A stretch of DNA of 23,579 nt from an uncultured Christensenellaceae bacterium (GTDB lineage Bacteria > Bacillota > Clostridia > Christensenellales > Christensenellaceae), in assembly GCA_934373295.1 (NCBI GenBank), contig CAKROK010000030.1:1-23579 (forward strand), written 5' to 3'. Both the position numbers and the translations under genes were made by a program. A model generated the notes under the pieces. The model made no database searches and was not told where the DNA came from. It saw only the letters and a list, made by a program, of their open reading frames with translations. Shown in pieces: positions 1 to 7,100 of this stretch; positions within the stretch are counted from its first letter, which is position 1; every line of letters begins with the position of its first letter.

Positions 1-132
1 CGTTCGATGAGAACAGCAGCGCCGAGCCCATGTAGTAATAATTCGTCGTCTCGCCGCCCTCGACCTTCTGTATGCGCTGGCCGCTTGCGTTGTAGGCGTT
101 GGTCTGCGTGACCTTGCTGGTTGTGACCTAGT
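1..132 (-). pseudogene. Orphan Rhs core fragment (start of a further silent cassette)
   Basis: This stretch is a near-exact copy (3 mismatches, no indels) of 5381-5512 in the full Rhs gene. Read on the minus strand it gives the same core residues (VTTSKVTQTNAYNAS, then TTNYYYMGSALLFSSN), with one R-to-Q change. The reading frame is open and runs off the left edge, so the rest of the cassette (remaining core, pretoxin, toxin) should lie outside the window. In frame, the codon just before the copied VTTSK is TAG (128-130), where the intact gene has CAG, and no start codon or ribosome site precedes it. It is therefore not translated as it stands and fits a silent Rhs C-terminal cassette whose core homology could recombine with the active gene. 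Confidence 0.8.
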
Positions 133-138
133 ATTATT

Positions 139-723
139 TCATGTCCAAATTTTTAGTTTATTCCATTTTTTGCGCCGCTCATCTGCCCTTGAATACATTT
201 CTACAGCCTTTTTAAATGATATAAGTGCATTGCGCTTTCTTTCGTTAATCGATAGTTTAGTATTGTCAGATACATCCTCAATAGAGGCAACTTTGTTGAT
301 TCTACAAATAATACCCTCAAAATCATCAATGAGTTTACTGTTTTCGCAAATAAATTTTACCGCTCCGTTTGAAAAATTCGCAGAACGTCCCGCCATTGTT
401 TCCGTTATTACGGTCGCCTCCATCTCATTTAAACAATCAAGTCGGCTCATCCAATCTAAGAGTCTGTAACAGTTTTCTTCCCGTTTGCTTGTGGATTTAA
501 TGAGCACATCTATGAGCGTATCAAAATATACCCATCTATTGTCAACCTCAACTGCGCTCCTCGAGAACAGCTTATCAATCAGCTCCTGCCGCCACTTTTC
601 CCGCACGTCTGCGCTTATCTTCAATTCTCTAAACTCCGCCCACTTTTTCTCATCCTCGCGGCACATTAAAAACTCTGAACCATAATAATATAAGTAGAGA
701 CTTTTTGCCTCATCAATATTCAT
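139..723 (-). CDS. Putative immunity-type protein of an Rhs cassette (unknown function)
   Basis: It encodes 194 residues and I do not recognise a named family. The sequence looks mostly alpha-helical and hydrophilic, with no signal peptide or membrane segment, so it should be cytoplasmic. The frame opens 11 codons earlier (to 756), but the ATG at 723 is preferred because GGAGG lies 6 nt upstream of it. It begins MNIDEAKSLYLYYYGSEF and carries a WRQE motif near residue 44. It sits between the immunity gene of cassette 3 and the next orphan core fragment, ending 7 nt before that fragment. Position, size and AT-rich composition suggest an immunity protein, either a second one for cassette 3 or the survivor of a cassette whose toxin was deleted. 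Being a real gene is well supported; the immunity role is inference. Confidence 0.65.
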   Translation of the reverse strand: MNIDEAKSLYLYYYGSEFLMCREDEKKWAEFRELKISADVREKWRQELIDKLFSRSAVEVDNRWVYFDTLIDVLIKSTSKREENCYRLLDWMSRLDCLNEMEATVITETMAGRSANFSNGAVKFICENSKLIDDFEGIICRINKVASIEDVSDNTKLSINERKRNALISFKKAVEMYSRADERRKKWNKLKIWT

Positions 724-874
724 GCTATTCCTCCACACCTGCATTATTAGCTGCATTTATCGTATGTGCAGGTCTTTTCGTTATTGCCGTTCGCCTCTTT
801 CGTAATTTACCCCCCAATATCTCACAATATCGAGAGCCAAATCACTATAAAACAAATCGTCAAGACACCAAAGT

Positions 875-1306
875 TCAATTGTCATTATGATTTAAACTTA
901 TTTCACATCCCACCGAGCCGTTCTTTAAGCGAATCAAACTATCGCAAAAGTCCATCAATAAACCGTATTCCGTGTTTACAAAAAAACAGCAATTGTGTTT
1001 ATCATAGCTTCCACCGTCGTCTAACTCCGCATACACTTCAATATGGATATGCCCTAATCTATCTTTATTAATAAAGCGAAAAGACAGGCATGTTGTTGAG
1101 GAATCTCCTCTTTCCTCATTTTCCCATGAACCCTCATCGATATTCCCATATAAAAACTCTTTAATTTGATAAATCAATTCATCTATCAAAAGTGCAGAAA
1201 CATATATTTGGGATTCTATAGTTACTATTGAAGAAGAACATATCGCTTTTAATTCTATTATATCTCCATCTTCCCAAATTTTTTTAAGGATAATATTGTC
1301 GTCCAT
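875..1306 (-). CDS. Putative immunity protein for orphan toxin 3 (WapI-like pattern)
   Basis: It encodes 143 residues. The ATG at 1306 is chosen over the adjacent in-frame TTG at 1309; an AAAGGAG site lies about 10 nt upstream. The gene starts 20 nt after the stop of orphan toxin 3, the usual toxin-then-immunity order. Visible features are a central NEERG segment, then LGHIHIEV and a DDGG stretch, a CCFFVNTE segment and a final helix with FCDSLIRL. This order (beta-rich body, GHI strand, TE-type turn, final amphipathic helix) resembles the WapI-type immunity proteins found beside WapA/Rhs toxins, but that is a pattern judgement, not a search result. It has no signal peptide, as expected for a protein neutralising a toxin in the cytoplasm. 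Confidence 0.7.
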   Translation of the reverse strand: MDDNIILKKIWEDGDIIELKAICSSSIVTIESQIYVSALLIDELIYQIKEFLYGNIDEGSWENEERGDSSTTCLSFRFINKDRLGHIHIEVYAELDDGGSYDKHNCCFFVNTEYGLLMDFCDSLIRLKNGSVGCEISLNHNDN

Positions 1307-1326
1307 CAAATTATTTCTCCTTTAAA

Positions 1327-1965
1327 CTATCCTTTAAACTTAAAATCATCAAAAACATTTAAGGTTTGATTATACACATAATGGATATTTATATATCCTA
1401 ACGATGTGGCCACTCTTTGTTGCATTTTAACCCACCCCTCAGATGAAGGCCACCTTGGATCCGTTAAATTGATACTTTTTAATTGGTTACCCGCGAATGG
1501 ATTCGATTTAACTTGCTCCATTGCTAATTGTTCTGTCAAATTTGCCGGTTCAGTTCTTCCTGTCGACCCTCGAGAAGTATACGTTTCCGTCACAGAGGTA
1601 GGTGATTTCGTATTATAAAGCGACTGCCCTGCTCCGCTCCCCTTAGCCAGCGACCCCAGTCCCGAACAAACAAACGACACAGCTGCGCTTTTAACTCCCG
1701 CTAAAGCGGCTTCTTTTCCGTCGACGTTGGTTATGCCCTTGCTCGCGGCCTGAATTGCGGCGTTTGTTCCCGCGCCTATCGCTCCGGCGGAGCCCGCGGA
1801 AACGGCGGCTTTGCCGAGGGCGCTCAAGCCGGCTGTTGCGGCGGTTCCCCTTGCGGCTGCGGCAACGGCTGTTCCTGCGGCTGCGCCAACGACCCCGCCG
1901 ACTGCCGCTCCCATGAGATAATTGCCAACAGTCTTACTTCCGTTGAATATCTTTCCGTAGAAGAA
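1327..1965 (-). pseudogene. Orphan Rhs cassette 3: pretoxin plus C-terminal toxin, no start
   Basis: An open frame runs from a TGA at 1966-1968 to the stop at 1327. Its first part is glycine/alanine-rich (GAAVGGVVGAAAGT), the hydrophobic pretoxin region that follows the core in Rhs proteins. It passes an AGQSLYNT motif and ends in a 95-residue unique tail with LTEQLAMEQV, DPRWP, GWVKMQQ, IHYVYN and a final DDFKFK. This tail type recurs, as I remember the family, at the ends of Firmicutes polymorphic toxins of the LXG/Rhs class, many of them nucleases; the activity here is not assignable. An ATG at 1914 lies inside the pretoxin, but I see no good ribosome site for it. No core or export signal is attached, so it is a silent donor cassette unless recombined onto the full Rhs gene. 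The immunity gene follows after 20 nt. Confidence 0.75.
1615..1893 (-). repeat. Pretoxin repeat, copy in cassette 3
   Basis: This 279-bp copy matches 3422-3700 without gaps; I count 13 mismatches (about 95% identity). It encodes the Gly/Ala-rich pretoxin from VVGAAAGTAVAAAA to AGQSLY. Its boundary on the toxin side falls in the Tyr codon of the LYN motif, after which the two cassettes encode unrelated tails. It is long enough for homologous recombination between cassettes. Confidence 0.9.
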
Positions 1966-1979
1966 TCACAAAATCAGCC

Positions 1980-2531
1980 TTATTTCATCACAATTTCATT
2001 TCCCTTTATATCAACAGAGTAATTCTCCACATCTTTCATTTTGATTCTTCCAATGTAAAGCGCACCACCATTATCATTATCGTATTTGTAGTATGAAAAA
2101 CTCGTTCCGCATGAATCCTTTACCGATTGTGCATCAGTTCCGCGGTCAAAAACACTCACCATAACCAAAGCTATATCCTCCTGTTTTAGGTTTTCACGCG
2201 AGGTGTTACTGATTACTTCAACTCTGCAAGTAATGCTTATATAATCTCCAAAAGGTGAATTTCCCTTTTCCTTTATAATTGTCGGAGAAACTCGGGAAAG
2301 CCTGTTCCCCTTTTTTCTGAATAAATCATATTTAACCGTATCTTTCATTGAATATATGTATACCGTGTCGCCGTTATATTCAAATGAATTCATCAATACA
2401 CAATCGTCCTCTTTTTTGTCAAAATACTCCTCTATGTTCGCATATGTGGGGTTTAAAAGCAGATAAACCAGCACCGCACCTGCGATTAATATCAGCGTGG
2501 CTATTATGTTTAATATGTTTTTCGATTTCAT
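1980..2531 (-). CDS. Membrane-anchored protein inside Rhs cassette 2 (candidate immunity or accessory)
   Basis: It encodes 183 residues. The ATG at 2531 is favoured because GAGGTG ends 8 nt upstream; the in-frame GTG at 2540 is too close to that site. Residues about 8-27 form one hydrophobic helix (IIATLILIAGAVLVYLLL) after a short positive N-terminus, giving a signal anchor with the remaining ~150 residues outside. There is no lipobox cysteine. The outer part looks beta-rich (YNGDTVYIYS, DYISITCRVEV). The gene follows the cassette 2 immunity gene and stops just before the cassette 3 fragment, so it travels with cassette 2. It could be a second immunity protein acting at the membrane, or cargo. 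I do not recognise a family, so the role is inferred from context only. Confidence 0.65.
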   Translation of the reverse strand: MKSKNILNIIATLILIAGAVLVYLLLNPTYANIEEYFDKKEDDCVLMNSFEYNGDTVYIYSMKDTVKYDLFRKKGNRLSRVSPTIIKEKGNSPFGDYISITCRVEVISNTSRENLKQEDIALVMVSVFDRGTDAQSVKDSCGTSFSYYKYDNDNGGALYIGRIKMKDVENYSVDIKGNEIVMK

Positions 2532-2582
2532 TTTCCACACACCTCACAATTTAATGTATTTCTATGTGTTTTGCATCATAGC

Positions 2583-3062
2583 TCAGTTTAAATCCAATGT
2601 ATGTGTTCCATTATCATCAACCAATTCCAAAAAATTGCCCTTTACTGAATAATCCATAATGCAAGAATAGTCTTTTTTCCAAATGATATCCCAGGTATTT
2701 GTATCAATTTTTATTACCTCTAATTCTGATATTATAAGCAATATGCCATTGTTTAGCATTATGTCTAAAATTGCAGAGTAGCCTGTATCAACTGAAAAGA
2801 TGATTTTTTCTTCATCGAAAACAAACACTTTAGTCCCTATACTTGTGAATACCCTATTTTGATTGTCCGTTAATAAAATGGGCCGTATTCCAAAACTATT
2901 CCCTATAATTCCAATGCAATAGTTATCGGATTCTATCACTTCATATACATCCGGACATTCCTGTTGCGTTTGAATCAGTCTACCCCCTTTTTTTCGGAGA
3001 TATTCTTTAAGTTCAGAAGAACTCTCGATAAATAATTGTCTTATACCCATTATGAAAACCAA
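2583..3062 (-). CDS. Putative immunity protein for orphan toxin 2
   Basis: It encodes 159 residues from a TTG at 3062, chosen because AGGAG sits about 5 nt upstream; the next in-frame ATG is at 3050. The start overlaps the last 13 nt of the toxin 2 frame (3050-3700), a coupling typical of toxin-immunity pairs. After an N-terminal helix (LFIESSSELKEYLRKKGG) the protein looks like successive short beta strands (RVFTSIGTKVFVFDEEKIIF, VIKIDTNTWDIIWKKDY), similar to a fragment of a beta-propeller or PQQ-like repeat. It has no export signal. It is AT-rich compared with the Rhs core. The immunity assignment rests on position and overlap; I cannot name a family. Confidence 0.7.
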   Translation of the reverse strand: MVFIMGIRQLFIESSSELKEYLRKKGGRLIQTQQECPDVYEVIESDNYCIGIIGNSFGIRPILLTDNQNRVFTSIGTKVFVFDEEKIIFSVDTGYSAILDIMLNNGILLIISELEVIKIDTNTWDIIWKKDYSCIMDYSVKGNFLELVDDNGTHTLDLN

Positions 3063-3700
3063 TTTATCTCCTTTCCAAATAGATTCACTGTTATCAGTTT
3101 CGAGCCTTCCCAGACTGTCTCCATATCTAATGCACCATTCGGTCCAGTTAACAAAGACTGTCTAAGAATTCTTCCGTTTTCCTGAACTCTTACTATAGAA
3201 GTCGGATCGTTTAATACATTATTCATCTGCTGTTCAATATAGCTTCTTCCAGCATCATTATCAAATAAACCAATTCTACTCAACTGACCTTGCATTTGGA
3301 CAGTTCTATTAAGGTTATGCGTTGACCCCGTCGCTTTACCAAACATGTAGTCAAGCTTTCGTCCGACATCAGCCGTTTTATCTTGTACCGCACTTCCCGG
3401 ACTCGGACTGCCCTTTGAGTCATAAAGCGACTGTCCTGCTCCGCTCCCCTTAGCCAGCGACCCCAGTCCCGAATACACGAACGCCACAGCCGCGCTTTTA
3501 ACTCCCGCTAAAGCGGCTTCTTTTCCGTCGACGTTGGTTATGCCCTTGCTCGCAGCCTGAATTGCGGCGTTTGTTCCCGCGCCTATCGCTCCGGCGGAAC
3601 CCGCAGAAACGGCGGCCTTGCCGAGGGCGCTCAAGCCGGCTGTTGCGGCGGTTCCCCCTGCGGCTGCGGCAACGGCAGTTCCTGCAGCTGCGCCAACGAC
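3050..3700 (-). pseudogene. Orphan Rhs cassette 2: pretoxin plus C-terminal toxin, no start
   Basis: The frame is open from 3700 to 3050; the codon just upstream (3701-3703) is an in-frame TAA, so there is no core and no start. The first ~90 residues are the same Gly/Ala-rich pretoxin as cassette 3. After AGQSLYD comes a unique 123-residue tail with RKLDYMFGKATG, HNLNR, IGLFDNDAGRSYI, a VLNDPTS segment, RQSLLTGPNGALDMET and VWEGSKLITVNLFG. The GKATGxxHN...DNxxGR...LLxGPxG...WEGxKLITV layout recurs in polymorphic toxin tips of Rhs, CdiA and filamentous hemagglutinin proteins as I recall them. I do not assign an enzyme activity. A TTG at 3634 could be read as a start but lies mid-domain. It is silent unless joined to a full Rhs gene. 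Confidence 0.75.
3422..3700 (-). repeat. Pretoxin repeat, copy in cassette 2
   Basis: Partner of 1615-1893 (279 bp, about 95% identical, no gaps). One boundary is the Tyr codon of the LYD motif (3422-3424); the other directly abuts the TAA at 3701-3703, where similarity to the other copy ends. The equivalent part of the active Rhs gene (about 4560-4950) has the same kind of protein but is clearly diverged at the DNA level. Confidence 0.9.
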
Positions 3701-3770
3701 TTATCAATTCGTTCGACATGACCACCAGTAAAGGCAATTAATCAGGTCCATGCTTTTAAATGATTAGAAA

Positions 3771-4130
3771 TTAAATTTTATCGCGCTCCATATACTCAAA
3801 TCTCTTTGCAACACATTCGTACACGCCATAGTCATCAAAATAAATATAATAATGCTTAAACCCTTCACATAATTTGTCATCATCTATTTCTATCAAGGAA
3901 TTATAGCCGTTTTTCATATCATTAGTAAACTCACGAAGACGACCCTCTATATGTTCCGATGTAAATTTATAGTAATCAAAATCAATGAATCTAATCTCGG
4001 CATCTCTATATTTATTTAAAGTTTCATCCTCAAAATCAAAAACTAAAGATACGCATCTATAACCCACTTTGAAGTAGGGTACATATGTGAAGTCCTGCGC
4101 TAAATGCTTTATATCCAATACTTTTTTCAT
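3771..4130 (-). CDS. Putative cognate immunity protein of the active Rhs toxin
   Basis: It encodes 119 residues and starts 6 nt after the stop of the full-length Rhs gene, so the two are almost certainly co-transcribed. The ATG at 4130 has AGGG about 9 nt upstream, inside the end of the Rhs frame. It is an acidic, aromatic-rich cytoplasmic protein without signal peptide (FRKVGYR-like start region, then EIRFIDFDYYKF, SLIEIDDDKLCEGF, YYIYFDDYGVYE). Such small acidic proteins directly after a polymorphic toxin are generally its antitoxin, binding the toxin tip to protect the producer and kin. No named family is recognised. AT-rich relative to the Rhs core, as expected for an exchanged module. 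Confidence 0.72.
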   Translation of the reverse strand: MKKVLDIKHLAQDFTYVPYFKVGYRCVSLVFDFEDETLNKYRDAEIRFIDFDYYKFTSEHIEGRLREFTNDMKNGYNSLIEIDDDKLCEGFKHYYIYFDDYGVYECVAKRFEYMERDKI

Positions 4131-4136
4131 GCTATT

Positions 4137-7100
4137 TCACCCTAAAAAACTACAATTACTTGAACCGCCTGTTATTCTTATAAACTGACTGCCTAATTCA
4201 TCAAGCCCATTTCTTGCCAACCTTTCATCAATCTTATTCATCATTGGTAAATTCCCTGTGCAATCGTTTAAAATCCACTCACTAAATGGTGTTCCACTTC
4301 TTAATAACGCAAGTGTAGATCTCGTATTTTCAACCAATAGCTTTCCTCCTCTGCTTACATAATTAACCGGTACATCATTGGGTTGTAGGGTTCCGTTTCT
4401 TAGCATATCAGACACTTCACCGATTGTTTCTCCGGAAAAGCGACCACCATTGCTAAATTTGTAAGATGCCGTCTTTTGTGTAAAACGAATATCTGCGGTT
4501 GAACCATTTTGCGACATAGAAGCATTCGTCTTTGTCACAGATGGTGTTGAACTCGTGTTATATAGCGGCTTTCCAGCACTACTACTTACAGCATTCGAAA
4601 TCCCTTGCCCTATAGCTCCCGAAACAGCACCTGATACTCCCGCGACTATCGCCTCTTCTGCGCTTACGTTCTTGAAGCCCTTTTTCATGCCTTGCGTAAC
4701 CACGCTTGAGGCAGTGCTTGTTAGTCCGTATGCGCCTGCCGCAACGAGCACTTTCGCCCCTGCGCTCAACGCAACCGAAGCTCCGCAGGTAAAACCTGCC
4801 GCAAGACCCGTGATCGCTCCGCCGACAGCCGCTATACCGGCACCGTCCCAGAAATTCTTTCCTTGAATCGCATTGCTTATGCCGTTAATGACAACACCGC
4901 TCGCTGCACCCACTACCGCTCCGACAGCAGCAGCAATAAAGTTGAAGAAATGCCCCGTCGGATCCACCATATTGACAGGATTATTCCCGCAATAGCTGTA
5001 AAGATGCTGCGTCCATGGGTCGTAGGGGTTGCCCGAATAGCTGTCCTGGGTCAGGAAACGACCGGTGGAAGAATCGTAAAAACGCGAGTTCATGTATTGC
5101 AGGCCGGTGGAGTTGTCCGTCACGCTGCCCGTAAAGGTGACCTCGTTTAGGAAGCTCTTGTTTCCCGATTCCTCTATTGCGCCGAATGTGTCGTAGCTGT
5201 AGCCCTTTTGCAGCTTGCCGTTCGCGCCCACTATCGCCGTGGTGCTCCCGCGCATGTCGTAGTGATAGAAGTAAAAGCCCTCTCTCTTGCTCTCGGCGGG
5301 GTTGGTGTCGTCAAACCTCGCCGATGCTACTATTATACCATTCGGGTCAAGGACGTTTTCCGTCAATAGCCAGTTGTTGGCGTTCGATGAGAACAGCAGC
5401 GCCGAGCCCATGTAGTAATAATTCGTCGTCTCGCCGCCCTCGACCTTCTGTATGCGCCGGCCGCTTGCGTTGTAGGCGTTGGTCTGCGTGACCTTGCTGG
5501 TAGTGACCTGGTTGTTGACGTAATCGGGCGTCGTGACCTCCGCCTTCGTCATGTTGTTTCTCAGGTCATAGGTATACGCCGTCTCCCGATAATACTTATC
5601 CGCATCGACGGTCATGTACAGCTGTTTTTCGGTCAACTGGTTGCCGCGGTCATCATATGTGTATTTGGTATACTCCTTGTCATTTTTGGTGACAGACATG
5701 AGCTGATTGAACTGATTATAGCCGTATTTAAAGGTGTCCTTTCCGTCGCTCATTGTGACGCGGTTGCCGACCTTGTCATAGGTATACTCCTTTACGTCGT
5801 CTCCGACCGTCGCCTTGACCAACCTGCCCACTTTGTCATACTCATATTTCTTTTCGACCGTCTTAGCATCGTCGTTGCTCGTGCCGTAGTTGGTGTAAGC
5901 CGTTTCGGATTTGATATACCCGCGCTTGTCGTAAGCCATGGTATATTCTTCCTTCTTCGTGCCCGTATCTTTTTCATTCTTGTGGTCAGTATAAGTGATA
6001 TTTGTCGTCAGACCCAGCTTGTTCATGGTATACGCAGTCTTGATATAATCATCAGCATTATTTTCAAAGTCGCGGAAATCCTTGGTAGAATCAAGCTCTC
6101 CGTTGTCATTATTATAGATATACTCGCGAACCTTCTTTGCAGCTTCGTTACCCGTTTTCAGCGTGATTGCAGAGATGCGGCCATAGTTATCGTAGGTGTA
6201 TCCAAGGGTTCTTTCCTGGACAGTATTGTTCTCATCCACCCCCTTTACATAGGTGACCGCTGTTACCTGATCCGCGCCGTTATAAGCATAGGTGGTCTGT
6301 ACTCCGCCTTTTGCAAGGCTGCCTTGCGTCATGGTAGCGATGCGTCCCATTGAGTCAAAGGTATAAGCAGTTGTCGTTTCTTTTTTGCCGTGGTAGATAC
6401 TTTCCTGCGTTACATTGCCGAGCTCATCATACTTATATTCCAGATACTTTGTGCTGGGGACGGAAGTATCGTCAGTCGCGTCATAGTAGTCAACACGCCT
6501 TACCTGACCAAGAACATCATAGGTGTATTTTTCCTTCGTACCATCATTGCGCGTTATTTCAGATACCCTCGATTTGTCATACTCATACTTCGTGGTCATC
6601 TTTTCGTCGTCGGATTTTGTCTCCGCGTCTTCGGATTCCGGCCCCGCGCTAATCTCTTTTATTTTTCTGCCGTATTTGTCAAAGACTGTTTCTTTTACAT
6701 TGCCGTTGGCGTCAATGATTCTGTTGGTGATATATCCGCTGTGGGCGGCTTTGTCGTCATAGCCATATTGTGTTACGAGATTTCCCGAATCCGTTTTCTG
6801 CGTGACGCTTGAAAGGCGCGAGGCGTTGTCATAGGTATAGCTCGTCTGACCTCCTTCAGCGTCTGTTACGCTCAGCTGATTTCCCAACAGGTCGTAGGTA
6901 TAGTTGACAACGACGTTTGCCCCTTTAGGATCTGCAATGGTTTGTATTTTCTGACCGAGCTTGTTATATATTGCTTCAGTCTTTCTTTTGGCGGCGTCCG
7001 TTGTATTTTTACAGTTTCCGGCGCTGTCGTACTCATATTTAGCCGTGACGATCTCTTCGGCGCCCGCCTTGCCTAAAAGGCTTGTCTTTACGAGCCTGCC

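Noticed and set aside
3498..3737. 79-codon arginine-rich open frame on the minus strand
   Set aside because: It is the pretoxin repeat read in the wrong frame; the arginines come from GC-rich Gly/Ala codons. The correct frame begins at 3700.
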